In this document: piece after piece, positions 1 to 12,372 of the stretch
Layout of the letters: each line of letters starts with the position of its first letter
How positions within the stretch are numbered: the first letter of the stretch is position 1
DNA from: Platerodrilus igneus
Lineage: Eukaryota; Arthropoda; Insecta; Coleoptera; Lycidae
Assembly: GCA_036346225.1 (NCBI GenBank)
Contig: JARFIW010000599.1
Location: forward strand, 1,178,001-1,242,000
Reading direction: 5' to 3'
DNA length: 64,000 nt
The notes under the pieces: model-generated
What the model saw: only the letters and a program-made list of their open reading frames with translations
Databases searched by the model: none
Told to the model about the DNA's origin: nothing
Translations under genes and position numbers: made by a program

Positions 1-562
1 TAATGGTATTTAGTTGAGTAAATACCTTCCCTTTCGTACATTGAAAGTGAGGAGACTGGGGCCCCCTGGATGTTTTACAATCCGTGCCCACTCTCCAAAC
101 TAATTTAGTGAAATCAGTTTATCTGGACCGCTAATCGCGCCCACAATTTATTTAATCAGTTACACCTGGGATGATAACTCACTTAAAAATGGAAATGAAC
201 CGCTCTCGATGCGGTCAACGAAATATTAATTCCCTTTGTATTTGCCCGAGGCTCCCCTCGAGATAAAAGCTTTTTTTTCTAATATTCTAGTAATTAGCGA
301 ATGGTTTCTCACTACCCTTGTTACGTGCCAATTGGCACTTAAACATTGTTTTTAGTTTAATTTTGATGTGCGGAAGTTTTGCGCCATAAATTTAAAAGAC
401 TAGGCGCGTATTTCCGCTACGTCACAGTGCGTTTGCGCCAGATCGCGCGACGCGAGTGGAGTAGAAAAAAGTGGGGACGAGTGTTTCCGTGACTTTATGT
501 AACGTGGCTTTTTTGCCCGAACCTTCGAGTGGAATGGACGTTTGAGGTATCGTATCGTGCCT

Positions 563-886
563 TTAGCTATATCTATGTAGATTCCCTTGCCTAATTACCT
601 GTTTGACATGCGTTATTCTGGAAACCAAGCGCCTCAACTCGATATCGCTGGGACTAGGATCTATTCTATTTATTATACCAGTTATGTCATCTAAAGACAA
701 TTTAATTTCAGATACGTTGTGAGGCCAATCGGAAACGGGTTTCTTTAAAATGGGGATGCCTTTCATTTCTTGGGCTAAAATGGCTCTAAGTTGTGATCGA
801 CGATCATTTTGGTTATGAGCAGGAGTAATATTCCTACACTCAATCTCGTAGATGAGCTCGAGAGACTTTAGATGTGAAATATTCAT
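563..886 (-). pseudogene. Gag-like N-terminal fragment, truncated by LTR sequence
   Basis: A minus-strand frame begins MNISHLKSLELIYEIECRNI and contains QNDRRSQLRAILAQE. This resembles the start of Gag proteins of insect Ty3/Gypsy elements, with an xLxYEIxxRxI block followed by RRxxLRxIL. The last residues (GNLHRYS) come from the LTR-like arm at 563-592, so the frame is broken at the junction. It lies on the same strand that the LTR at 3594-4376 would drive. The assignment is by resemblance only. Confidence 0.35.
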
Positions 887-1635
887 CTTGGATTTCTATT
901 TGAGACACGATATATATATATATATATTATTCTACCCCCCCTTTCTTTTCTTTACTTTTTACTTTTACTTTGGTTTTACTTTACTTGGGTTTTTAACTAT
1001 AGTCTTCCTTTTTATTTTTATAAACTTTAAAAATGTGCACACCTGATGCACTCCCCGTACTTGCACCGTTTGGTTGGTTCTTTTATTAAATATTTTTTGC
1101 AATGCCTCGACTCTATAAAAACTCTTAATCTCAGGGTATTCAAACTACTTATAGTGGATTCCGTTATAAGTAGATGTGCTACGTCCAACCAAAGTGCAAT
1201 CTTTTGTTTTACTACTAAAATTGCTACTCTACTTTTGTATATGCCAAAATTTCTAATTAGATCAAAGTTACTATGTGCCAAATTAAAATTACAACCAAAA
1301 TTTGTATGACTAATTTTTGACGTATTAAAGAATATGATTTTAAACACTCACCTGGTCTATACTCCGTTGATGCCTCGCTGAATCCTGGCACAAAATCCTA
1401 ATCACCGTATACGTCCTCACAATGATGTTCTTGAATTTCCGTGCAGCTTCCAGGTGTCCTCGAATTTTAACTGTTCCCCAATATCTGAAATGATTAACCC
1501 AAATTTTAAATTTAGAAAATACCGTGTTACAACTTCCCTTGTGCTAATATCCTCTTCGAATTCTTGTTTCCTCTATAAAACCGTCCGCTTTTCCGTATCT
1601 AATCTCCAATCTACTCGTTTCTTTATCTTTCTGTT

Positions 1636-1875
1636 CGATGCTCCTTCTAACCTTAAACCACAATCCAATATCCAATTTTTAATCTATATAATCACTCGAT
1701 AACCTTCTAACTTTGAACCACACTCCAATATCCAAACTTCTAATCTGTATAACCACTCGATGACCTTCTAACTTTGAACCACACTCCAATATCCAACTTC
1801 TAATCTGTATAACCACTATCGATGACCTTCTAACTTTAAGACCGCTCTCCAAATCCAATTTCTAATCGTCGCACA
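1636..1875. repeat. Minisatellite, about four units of 60-62 bp
   Basis: The phrase CCTTCTAACTTTGAACCACA recurs, with small changes, at about 1643, 1703, 1764 and 1826. Each is followed by CTCCAATATCCAA and a TAATCTGTATAACCACTCGA tail. The last unit is partial. No function is implied. Confidence 0.85.
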
Positions 1876-2624
1876 ATCACTACTATTCCCTTTATAATTC
1901 CTATTTTTGTATATTTTAACACTTTTCAATTAAACTCATTTTAAAACAATTACTTTTATTTTCTTTTCAAATTATCTGAATACAAATTAGCACAGCTCTG
2001 AAAACACGTCTTTTACAAAATTGGTTCGAAAATAATCTGCTTTGTTTACTCTCTAAGGCGACCATGTTAATTCTCTACTAGCCTACTACATCTTAAAATT
2101 CATCACAAATAGTTAAGTCCGTGTCGCACATACCATAGTTCATGTCTTTTACACAGTTTCATAATCACATTAAATTCTAATATATGTCCTAAATCTTTAC
2201 ATTCAACCAATCACATTTTACGATGTTTTAACTAATAATTTTGGGTTTACAAATATTGTCCAAAAGTTGATTCTATAGAAAATGAAACCAAAATAATTTA
2301 CCCTTGACCCTGGATGCATGTTGATAGTGAACATTCACAGACGCATCCGGCTTTTGGACGGCAAATGTACTTTCAAAGGCTTTTTAAAATTCAACTCGGT
2401 ATAAACCCTTGAGCATTTCACATCTTACTACGCCACTTAGTCATTTTAAAATTTCCTTTTGGCACTGAATTTCAACTACTATATTTGAATGTTATTTTAG
2501 TGTACATAAAATACGGCAAACATACATTTTTAAGTATATGTGATCGATTATGTGGATTATTTTTGTTTGGCATATACTATCTTGTACTAAACAACCCTTA
2601 TAACTCTTAGTAGCTCCCTTAGAC

Positions 2625-2625
<1 letters not shown>

Positions 2626-2676
<51 letters not shown>
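2626..2676. repeat. (AT)n microsatellite
   Basis: About 25 uninterrupted AT dinucleotides end at TGAGATATAC, exactly where the 2.3-kb direct repeat begins. Confidence 0.95.
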
Positions 2677-2680
<4 letters not shown>

Positions 2681-4999
2681 TATACAATACTAAGGTAAAT
2701 CAGAAGGTAAAAAACGGTACAGCTACTTCAAGTCAGTACGATAAAGATATTTAAGGGTGGAAACTTCCTATAAAAGCATTCGTAAAGAATAATATTCAAA
2801 TTTTATCACGCTAAGTAACGAAAAAACTAAAGAAACACGTTTAAAACTATATGCGGGCAAGGTTAGTATTTAATAAAGGGATATATCATTGATAAACTAC
2901 AAAAAGACACTCCAAATTATAAAAACACGTAGGTAATGTGTTATTTAACAAATAAAACAAGAACTGTTAATCTAGCATTTTTAAAAGATATTCTAAAGGG
3001 GCAATTCACTTCAATAAACGTTTGTAAACATAAGGTTTCTTTAAAAGCGAGTTTGAATATCCTAATCAAACAGGTAAATGATTAAAGACACTTTTTTTGT
3101 AAACACACAAGATAATTTATGTACGGTTTTTTTAAGCAAGGGTTATGTTTTAATCTGATATAAAGTAGGTAATTTTCGTAATAAAGGCATGCATTATTTA
3201 TTTATATGTATACTTACGAGTAAAAAGTAGGGTTAAGTGGTTGATTCTTCCTAAAAGTTTATATATGAATCTAAAAATAAACCAATCACACAATACAACT
3301 GAAGTGAACAAACACATCCCACATTGAAAATTAAACTAACATTATATTTAAAAAAAATATTTTATAACACAACTAAATTTTTAATTACAAAATGGCGGTA
3401 TTCACCTTTAATTGCCATAGCAACTGATTTTGACATCTAGGAATGTGGCGTGTTCCAAAACGCGAGTATAAGTTTTCAAGGTCAACAGGTATTAGATAAT
3501 TGATTTTTTAGTGAAAAGCTTTTTAAATAACATTAGTTATTACATTGTATGGTTATAAAGGAAGTATACCCTCACACATTAAAGGCGCCATTTTCTTACA
3601 ATTTAAACCCAAATTCTTACAGTTTAAAACGTGAATTCTTACATTTATAAACGTCGATAATCTACAGTTAAAAAGTCGATAAATACATCGCGCAAGCGCG
3701 AAATAAAAAGCGAGCGACGCCACTGGCGGTTGGTACGCTAACCTTTGTACAGATTTTGCGCACCCATCTGTCAATGATGTCAGCAATGCACAAATTATAT
3801 TACGCAATAATCGGAAAAATATATAAATTTAAGACAATAGGTTATACAGCAATTACTCACATAAATATGTCCCTGGGTTAAAGTTGGCTTCTATTCAAGT
3901 CCATCAGGGCTACGGAGGGCTCTTTTAGGTAGTTAAAGATGGTGGTACGCCTAACGCTCTTTCAAAGCGTTCAGACCAACTCCGGCAGTCATGGGCTCGT
4001 TCATCCAGGGTCGCAGTACGGTTTGCCAACGGCTGCAAATTGTCACCTACCTATGTAGGCAATGGACAGGAAACATGGTAAAGGCGACAAACAAAGACAA
4101 TTAGGCAAGGGAATCTACATAGATATAGCTAAAGACACGATACGATACCTCAAACGTCCACTCCACTCGAAGGTTCGGGCAAAAAAGCCACGTTACATAA
4201 AGTCGCGGAAACACTTGTCCCCACTTTTTTCTACTCCACTCGCGTCGCGCGATCTGGCGCAAACGCACTGTGACCTAGCGGAAATACGCGCCTAGTCTTT
4301 TAAATTTATGGCGCAAAACTTTCGCACATCAAAATTAAACTAAAAGCAATGTTTAAGTGCCAATTGGCACGTAACACCCTATCTGAGACTCAAAAATAAT
4401 AATAATAAACTGAATACACGCTGGTATTTATCTATTTTCGATTTTTTGTTAGGCTTTCTGGAGGTTTAAAGTGTTCATACAGCACTTCGGGGTACTCTTA
4501 ACCTATCAATTTTTTTTCGAAAGCACCCTTATTGGTGTGAGAAGGTCCAGTTTCCTACATAATATCCTAGTATTACTTCTGTTCCGTAACCGTTCATTAT
4601 TTACAATTCACCTTGTATATATCATAAAATACTCCTGCATACCTAATCGATTTTTATACATTATCCCTACCTAATTAAACTAACCAAACACAAAGGAACA
4701 GATAAGAAAAAAGTGCTTGAGCAACCTTCAAGCAATCAACTCCACCGATATGCCGTGCATCTGGTCGCGTTAAAAGGCATAATCAGTTAATAAATGTTAC
4801 ATTGAAGTGCGTGAAAAGTGAACATTGAAGCAACAGACAATTCATCATCAAGTGTAAGCCGTTCGCCACTTCAAACAACAAGAATATAGTCGAAACTACA
4901 CCACATGTCAAATCAAGGTTAGTTATCCTATCATTTATACTACAAAACAATCTGTTATAATTATTATCTGATTATCCATTATTTTGCCGGTCATTTAGA
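2673..4999. repeat. 2.3-kb direct repeat, copy 1
   Basis: From ATATGAGATATAC to GGTCATTTAGA, this sequence is nearly identical to 8529-10850. Differences are a few substitutions and mainly single-base indels in homopolymers. It contains the complete LTR-like unit 3594-4376. The two copies flank the BEL/Pao remnant. The open frames inside (for example 4062-4295 and 3553-3807) look like chance ORFs in the repeat, since they lie in LTR-like DNA and resemble no protein I know. Confidence 0.92.
3594..4376 (-). repeat. TGTTAC-family LTR, copy in direct repeat 1
   Basis: On the minus strand it runs TGTTACGTGCC...TTGTAAGA, followed by a 3-nt spacer and TGGCGCC (3584-3590), which resembles a tRNA-Lys primer-binding site. 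Its length is 783 bp. The body carries the family hallmark GCGCCATAAATTTAAAAGAC. The same terminal and internal motifs define the solo copy at 25862-26578. Confidence 0.7.
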
Positions 5000-7560
5000 C
5001 GAGCAAATATAGTTGTGAGCTCCTCAAATGTGAGGACCTGATGACCGATAGTTCGCAGTAATAAGGCTTTTGCGGATTTTCATAAGCTTCCCAAATGCCA
5101 CCAAAATTAGGTGCATATGGGGGTTAAATTGCCACTTAACTTGAAGAACAGCCATTGCAGAAAATATTTCCTCATGATTTTGCGCAAAAATTCACTGGCT
5201 TCCTTCAGCATGCGGCGGAGCCAATAAAATTTTGCCACAGTCTGAATAAATGGAATCAGGAGAGCCGCGACGAGAAACAAAACGATTAAAGGATGCCATA
5301 AAGGCGTTTGTAGAAAGTTCAGAAACCAGCTCTAAATGCGCAGCTCTGGTGCACATGCAAACAAAGGCACATAGATAAGATTTTCGATTAGAAGAATTTC
5401 GATTTAACGAAGCTTTCGTTAAAAGGGCCAGCAAAATCAATTCCGACGTGAGCAAATGCGCGAGTTAATTGTACACGAGAAGGAGGCAGATCGGACATTA
5501 TTGGCTGAGGGGCTTAGCGTTTAATCTAAAACAAGACAAACAATGGTAAATAGTTTGCCGAACTAAAGAGCGCAGACCAAAAATCCAATAAGTTCGGAGA
5601 ATAAGAGAATGTGTCATAGAGGGCCTGAATGTAACGATAAAGGTGATAATGTTTGCAAATTAATTTAGATAAGTTCGCCCGTTTAGGCAATAATAGAGGA
5701 TGCTTGCTAGTATAGGGCAACTGAGAATGTTTCAGCGACCGCCCACCCTAAACAAGCCTTGGGAATCAATATAGGGCGATAACTTTCTAAACGAGAGAGG
5801 AAGATTCTTATTTTTCATATAATAATAATTCTGAAGTAAAAACTGACGTTGAGTCAACTTTACACAAGTCATCAGACCATTTCGAATTAATCGCAGGAAA
5901 TGGGGCCTAACATTTTCTCGGGGTGGCGACAATTGTGAATAAACCGATTCACATATGCCATGCTGTATTGCAAATGAGATAAACAAGAGAATCGCTCCAT
6001 AAAATCACAAAATTCATTTTGTTCTGTAGCAATAAGCGAGACAGGAATTTGTTTCAATTCGGGAACTTCCCCTATAGGAGGGAAAGAGCTGTTGAGGTTG
6101 ATAAAATCGTAATTGAAATTGCACGAACCATGCCACCACAATTCGTTGTGCAATAGTTGAAGTGGAGAACAACCTCTTGAAGCCACGTCTGCGGGATTAT
6201 TTTCCCGCAAATATGACGCCACTGAGAAATAGTAGTATATTCAGAATTTGGCTAACTCGATTTCCCACAAATGGCTTGAGCAAATATGAAGGAGTCTGTA
6301 GCCAGGTTAGTACTACTTGAGAATCAGAAAATAGTTTCGTTTCCAAAATTGGGTAAGAAAATTTATTTAAAGTAATTGAATGAATTAATTTTGCCAATAA
6401 AAGAGCACCGAAAGTTCTAAGCGGGGATACTTAAATATTTTAGAGGAGCAACCTTGCTCTTAGCTTGAATTAGGTTGCAATTCACTGAATCACCACAAAT
6501 TATATGTAAATACGCATAGCGCCGTAACCTTTCGCTCGCATCACAGAATCCTAACAATCTGTAGATTCCGTGAATTGAGACAAAAGACGAGGAATTTTAG
6601 CTGCGATAATATTGTAACTTGTTTACAAAAATCTTGCCATTCAGAACACCAATTATGGTCGGGGACATCATCCCAACCTAATTGTTGTAACCAAAGCCGT
6701 TGTAACAGGTTTTTGACTATAAAAATTACCGGGTTAACCAACCTAACGGGTCGAATATACGAGCCATATAAGAAAGTACGGCGCGTTTATTAAACGGGCC
6801 TGCAAAGGAATTACGTTATAAGTGAATACATCTAATAAAGGATTCCAAACTAAACCTAATATTTTTATACCGCTCACTTGATCAGAGAAAGTAATAAGAG
6901 TTTCTAATTCCGATTTTCAAAATCTTGTAACAATTCCACGGCATTGCTTGACCATTTACGCAAATGAAATTGTCCGAGAGAGAAGCTTAATAAGCTCGCG
7001 CTGTAGCTGTCTCGCTTCTGTGACACTACAGGCACCAAAATTACATCGTCCATGTATGTGTGATGCATAATAGCTTCGGAGGCCATAGGGTAAGATTTAC
7101 CCTCGTCAATTACTAATTGCTGAAGTACTCTTTGAGCCAGAAATGCGGAGGGCGCTAACCCATACGTGAGAGTTTTGAGTACATATTCACAAATATTTTC
7201 TTGAGAAGTAGATCGCCAAAAATGTGCTGGAATTGACGATCCGAGGAACAAACCAGAATCTGACGGTACATCCTTTGGATGTCCGCACAAACAACAATTT
7301 TGTGACAACGAAATGCGGATATTATTTCGGTAGATTTCCTTGTAGCTTAGGGCCAGAATATAACCTGTCATTAAGAGAAATTCCTAATGAATCAGTAGCA
7401 GAACCATTGAAAACAACGCGTAGCTTCGTAGTGCTACTTGTTATTTTAGAAACTGCATGATGCGATAGTACATAATCGGATGGGGTTTCGAAGCGGACAT
7501 GTGACCAAGATCAAAATATTCCTGCAAAAGCCATTATAAGCATTTAGCTTTTCAGGAGAG
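5000..7560 (-). pseudogene. BEL/Pao Pol pseudogene (RT, RNase H, integrase)
   Basis: The clearest blocks, in order, are as follows. RT: YVLKTLTYGLAPSAFLAQRV, with the catalytic YMDD at 7045-7056. Pao-specific region: NPVIFIVKNLLQRLWLQQLG with WDDVPDHNW (6541-6741). RNase H-like: TKLFSDSQVVLTWLQ (6197-6397), then NPADVASRG and ELWWHG (5887-6222). Integrase: HVGIDFAGPF and CTRAAHLELVSELSTNAFMA, then FVSRRGSPDSIYSD (5192-5455). The terminal pieces HFGG-like and LTFEELTT are still readable to 5000. The YSDNG-type motif reads YSDCG, and at least eight frame changes or stops separate the blocks, so it is dead. Confidence 0.88.
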
Positions 7561-7758
7561 AGTAAAGACGCCTTTCTAAATTTAAATAGCAATTATAAGC
7601 GGCCCGACGATTTTTACCAAGCGGTTCAATACTTTGCATACGTAGATATCTCGCTTCTACGGCAGCTAAACGGGTTGGATACGAACATAATCGGCAATTT
7701 CGGTTAAGCGCGCGAAATAGTCTTCAAGTTTTTCTTTAAAATATCACCTTCTGCCATA
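7560..7758 (-). pseudogene. BEL/Pao Gag N-terminal remnant
   Basis: The minus-strand frame MAEGDILKKNLKTISRA starts at 7758 and shifts frame to give AAVEARYLRMQSIEPLGKN, a pattern seen near the start of BEL Gag proteins. The rest of Gag is missing. Confidence 0.5.
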
Positions 7759-8528
7759 ATTAAGAACTTTATGAATAAATTAACAATAGTTAAGTAAACT
7801 AACGTGCGTATTAAAGGGCGACTTGTTTGTAAACAAACAAATTCTGAATGGAGTGCAATGATCTTGATATTGAAATATGGTAACAATAATCTAATTGCAA
7901 TGAACTTGAACTCGAAAGAATGCACGTGCGATTTAACAACAAATTGAAACGTACAGATAACACTTTCAAATCGTTTCTATTATCAAGTACTAAATTATTT
8001 ACGAATTTGTAAATTAATAAAGACCTACGTTTGTATGTCTTTGAATCGATAAGGCGAGAAAGAGAGAACGATATGAACGTAGTTCTAAATCCGGCTCGAA
8101 GGACCAAATGTTTTGTTATCGAATACCCGTTTTCCGTAACGGGATACAAATAGAACCACCTTGAGTGCAAAGGCCGTAAACAAGGGTTCGAGATAGACGT
8201 GGACTGTAATTATTAAGGGGTGAGGGTGAGAACAGTTTATAGGAGTATAATCATACAAAGACATAAAAAACACTTACTGAAAGTTCCTTTGGCACTGGAG
8301 AGGCACTAAACACTGTAACTAACGCTTTTGGCCAAGGGTTGAAGGAAAGGAGCGAGACAGGAAAGGAAGAGTCCAATGCCGGATTAGAAGAAGAGAGCGG
8401 ATTTATTTTTATTAGTTGTGGCTATCACGAGACTTGACGACCGACTCACATTAACTAACGCGAACCATTCGGACCCGCTCGCGCGGAGAGAGGGAATGCC
8501 CCGAACGGGGACAGATATGGCGCGTACA

Positions 8529-10850
8529 ATATGAGATATACAATACTAAGGTAAATCAGAAGGTAAAAAACGGTACAGCTACTTCAAGTCAGTACGATAA
8601 AGATATTTAAGGGTGGAAACTTCCTATAAAAGCATTCGTAAAGAATAATATTCAAATTTTATCACGCTAAGTAACGAAAAAACTAAAGAAACACGTTTAA
8701 AACTATATGCGGGCAAGGTTAGTATTTAATAAAGGGATATATCATTGATAAACTACAAAAAGACACTCCAAATTATAAAAACACGTAGGTAATGTGTTAT
8801 TTAACAAATAAAACAAGAACTGTTAATCTAGCATTTTTAAAAGATATTCTAAAGGGGCAATTCACTTCAATAAACGTTTGTAAACATAAGGTTTCTTTAA
8901 AAGCGAGTTTGAATATCCTAATCAAACAGGTAAATGACTAAAGACACTTTTTTTGTAAACACACAAGATAATTTATGTACGGTTTTTTTAAGCAAGGGTT
9001 ATGTTTTAATCTGATATAAAGTAGGTAATTTTCGTAATAAAGGCATGCATTATTTATTTATATGTATACTTACGAGTAAAAGTAGGGTTAAGTGGTTGAT
9101 TCTTCCTAAAAGTTTATATATGAATCTAAAAATAAACCAATCACACAATACAACTGAAGTGAACAAACACATCCCACATTGAAAATTAAACTAACATTAT
9201 ATTTAAAAAAAATATTTTATAACACAACTAAATTTTTAATTACAAAATTGCGGTATTCACCTTTAATTGCCATAGCAACTGATTTTGACATCTAGGAATG
9301 TGGCGTGTTCCAAAACGCGAGTATAAGTTTTCAAGGTCAACAGGTATTAGATAATTGATTTTTTAGTGAAAAGCTTTTTAAATAACATTAGTTATTACAT
9401 TGTATGGTTATAAAGGAAGTATACCCTCACACATTAAAGGCGCCATTTTCTTACAATTTAAACCCAAATTCTTACAGTTTAAAACGTGAATTCTTACATT
9501 TATAAACGTCGATAATCTACAGTTAAAAAGTCGATAAATACATCGCGCAAGCGCGAAATAAAAAGCGAGCGACGCCACTGGCGGTTGGTACGCTAACCTT
9601 TGTACAGATTTTGCGCACCCATCTGTCAATGATGTCAGCAATGCACAAATTATATTACGCAATAATCGGAAAAATATATAAATTTAAGACAATAGGTTAT
9701 ACAGCAATTACTCACATAAATATGTCCCTGGGTTAAAGTTGGCTTCTATTCAAGTCCATCAGGGCTACGGAGGGCTCTTTTTAGGTAGTTAAAGATGGTG
9801 GTACGCCTAACGCTCTTTCAAAGCGTTCAGACCAACTCCGGCAGTCATGGGCTCGTTCATCCAGGGTCGTGCAGTACGGTTTGCCAACGGCTGCAAATTG
9901 TCACCTACCTATGTAGGCAATGGACAGGAAACATGGTAAAGGCGACAAACAAAGACAATTAGGCAAGGGAATCTACATAGATATAGCTAAAGACACGATA
10001 CGATACCTCAAACGTCCACTCCACTCGAAGGTTCGGGCAAAAAAGCCACGTTACATAAAGTCGCGGAAACACTTGTCCCCACTTTTTTCTACTCCACTCG
10101 CGTCGCGCGATCTGGCGCAAACGCACTGTGACCTAGCGGAAATACGCGCCTAGTCTTTTAAATTTATGGCGCAAAACTTTCGCACATCAAAATTAAACTA
10201 AAAGCAATGTTTAAGTGCCAATTGGCACGTAACACCTATCTGAGACTCAAAAATAATAATAATAAACTGAATACACGCTGGTATTTATCTATTTTCGATT
10301 TTTGTTAGGCTTTCTGGAGGTTTAAAGTGTTCATACAGCACTTGGGTACTCTTAACCTATCAATTTTTTTCGAAAGCACCCTTATTGGTGTGAGAAGGTC
10401 CAGTTTCTACATAATATCCTAGTATTACTTCTGTTCCGTAACCGTTCATTATTTACAATTCACCTTGTATATATCATAAAATACTCCTGCATACCTAATC
10501 GATTTTTATACATTATCCCTACCTAATTAAACTAACCAAACACAAAGGAACAGATAAGAAAAAGTGCTTGAGCAACCTTCAAGCAATCAACTCCACCGAT
10601 ATGCCGTGCATCTGGTCGCGTTAAAAGGCATAATCAGTTAATAAATGTTACATTGAAGTGCGTGAAAAGTGAACATTGAAGCAACAGACAATTCATCATC
10701 AAGTGTAAGCCGTTCGCCACTTCAAACAACAAGAATATAGTCGAAACTACACCACATGTCAAATCAAGGTTAGTTATCCTATCATTTATACTACAAAACA
10801 ATCTGTTATAATTATTATCTGATTATCCATTATTTTGCCGGTCATTTAGA
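8529..10850. repeat. 2.3-kb direct repeat, copy 2
   Basis: Near-identical to 2673-4999 in the same orientation. It begins at the last base of the BEL 5' end and finishes at the same TTTAGA, after which the two flanks differ completely. It carries the second LTR-like copy (9449-10234). Indels relative to copy 1 are concentrated in A, T, C and G runs. Confidence 0.92.
9449..10234 (-). repeat. TGTTAC-family LTR, copy in direct repeat 2
   Basis: Same element as 3594-4376, 786 bp, with the same TGGCGCC heptamer just outside its inner end (9439-9445). The right flank reads CCTA where copy 1 has CCCT, a single-C indel. Confidence 0.7.
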
Positions 10851-11270
10851 ATGTTAACCTTTCATTCAATCATCATACTCAAGTCAACACCAAGCCTAGC
10901 TTGTTTTCAAATACGCATGCTACAACTTGGTACTTCATTTACTATACTTTTCAACACCTAAACAACAGCGCGTGTTTTCAAATACGCACGCGCCAACTTC
11001 CTTATTTACAAACTACATTTAAACTCGACCTACTTAAACATGCTGGCAATAAATTTATGAAAATATTTATTACTATTAACTAACGTAATTTAACTCTTCC
11101 TCATACGGACTTGTTATCAAATTACTCTAAAAATCGTGATTTAAAAAACAAGATGGCGGGCTATTTCCAATCTGGCGATGCCACAGCATATTTATTGCTT
11201 ATGACTATATATCATAAGCACCACATTGCCGTGCGATGCCATGTGGTCGGGCCACATGTCTTTATATTAT
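10851..11270. other. Intergenic/intronic DNA, no gene seen
   Basis: AT-rich sequence with a short internal duplication (TTTTCAAATACGCA at about 10903 and 10976). The 60-codon frame at 10901-11083 has no recognisable similarity. Confidence 0.5.
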
Positions 11271-12199
11271 TTACTTTTAATTTAAATTAAAAGGAGATTT
11301 CTTCTTAATCTTCTTTGGGAATGAAACCACTCATAGGTCATGGATCGAAACGTAAATAAAATAGATTTTAAAAACTATGAGTGGTTTCATTCCCAAAGAA
11401 GATTAAGAAGAATGCTAAACAAACCACAACAAACATACAGGGAGTATTTAAAAGGAGATGTTACAAGTTTGGGGCCGTATCACCCACAGTCGAACGACCA
11501 GGCCGAGAACTCTGTTAAATATGCAAAATCCGAATTAAAGTGTGCATTTTGAGACAATATAGATGTCTCCGTGGCTTTAAGCAGAATCCTTTTTGACTAT
11601 AGGAATTCTGTGCATCCAACCACAAACGAAACACTTGCTAAATTAATGTTCAATCGTCCTTTAAGAACTCGATTGGACTTATTACAACCGAACATGTCTG
11701 ATAGTGTAAGAGCTAATCAGACTAAGCAAAAATTGTATACAGGCGGAAGGCGGTACCAAAACTCGTGTTTTACTTATAAATCAGCATGTACTTGTTAGGG
11801 ACTATAGGTCAAATGCTAAATGGATAGACAATTATCGTGAAACAAAGTAGTCCTACTATGTATGTAGTCAAGCTAAGTCCTGATATCACATGGAGACGGC
11901 ACATCGATCAACTAATAGCTATTGATGTACTTCTTACTAGTTCTGAAAGTGAAAGCACGGAACCTTCCACGGAAGTTGTTACCAAACCCTCCTCATTACC
12001 AGGAGCGGTTGGGGATATTCAACCTTCAGAAGTAATTGGGCAAAAGTCAATCTCCCGTGTTGTGCCGGACAAATGATCACTTGACATAATAAATGTTAAC
12101 CCTTGTAAATTAAATATGGATAGTTCCATTGAAGGCTCCCCCATCGCTATACGATACCCTGATAGGATTAGGAAACCAGTAAAGCGGTTAGACATTTAA
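11271..12199 (+). pseudogene. Ty3/Gypsy Pol C-terminal fragment (integrase end)
   Basis: Plus-strand blocks read GDVTSLGPYHPQSNDQAENS (integrase core end, with the usual PYHPQSNGQAE motif slightly altered), then LFDYRNSVHPTTNETLAKLM and FNRPLRTRLDLL. Next come SNAKW-type and VVKLSPDITWRRHIDQLIA (the C-terminal DNA-binding part), ending RYPDRIRKPVKRLDI and a TAA at 12197. Several frameshifts are present, and a 151-bp inverted-repeat element interrupts it at 11299. The 5' part of Pol and Gag are absent. Its 3' LTR follows at 12373. Confidence 0.88.
11299..11449 (-). mobile_element. Short copy of the AAATACTCCCTG inverted-repeat element, 10-bp target duplication
   Basis: Inserted into the Gypsy integrase frame. 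AAAAGGAGAT is found on both sides (11289-11298 and 11450-11459). The insert is a hairpin: TTCTTAATCTTCTTTGGGAA...CCACTCATAG pairs with CTATGAGTGG...AAGAAGATTAAGAAG. It ends with CAGGGAGTATTT, the reverse complement of the terminus seen at 20268. Confidence 0.8.
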
Positions 12200-12372
12200 G
12201 GTGATTTTGTTTGATGTATAAGTTGATCTTGTTTGACATTTAAGTTGATTTTGTTTGACGCATATGTTGATTTTATTTTGTATATTGCGGGATAAAATTG
12301 TTAAGTTAATTCAAATATTTTTAGAATTGTTTTTCTTATTTGACAATAGGGTTGTCAAAGATTTTGTGGAGG

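Larger units (their letters stand above)
319..4376. mobile_element. Inverted-LTR element with CCCT target duplication
   Basis: The left end (319 to about 592) starts TGTTACGTGCCAATTGGCAC. The right end (3594-4376) is the reverse complement of the same LTR-like sequence and finishes GGCACGTAACA. Both outer flanks carry CCCT (315-318 and 4377-4380). On the minus strand the right arm reads TGTTAC...GTAAGA, then three bases, then TGGCGCC, a primer-binding-site-like heptamer at 3584-3590. The left arm is cut short at about 592, where it meets a gag-like reading frame. The region between (about 900-3580) holds tandem repeats and an (AT)n tract. The arrangement is not that of a normal LTR retrotransposon, in which LTRs are direct repeats. 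Confidence 0.6.
5000..8528 (-). mobile_element. BEL/Pao LTR retrotransposon remnant
   Basis: Reading the minus strand from 8528: a possible 5' LTR start (TGTACGCG), a leader, a short Gag start, then most of Pol in the BEL/Pao order (reverse transcriptase, RNase H region, integrase zinc-binding and core). Pol stops at 5000 before the usual integrase C-terminus, at the edge of the direct repeat, so no 3' LTR is present. Gag is almost completely deleted, because its start and the RT are only about 200-300 nt apart. Multiple frameshifts and stops make it non-functional. Confidence 0.85.

Noticed and set aside
1639..1875. A possible CRISPR-like array
   Set aside because: Units of about 61 bp are directly adjacent and similar along their whole length, with no unique spacers; it is a minisatellite in eukaryotic DNA.
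3553..3807. An 84-codon minus-strand frame repeated at 9408-9662
   Set aside because: Same reason: chance frame inside duplicated LTR and leader DNA.
4062..4295. A 77-codon frame starting MDRKHGKGDK, identical at 9920-10153
   Set aside because: It lies in the LTR-like part of the direct repeat. The repetition reflects DNA duplication, and the translation has no known motif.
2673..10850. The 2.3-kb repeats as LTRs of the BEL/Pao element
   Set aside because: BEL Pol is cut before its end, no PBS or polypurine tract sits at the repeat edges, and a better BEL LTR start (TGTACGCG) lies just inside at 8528.
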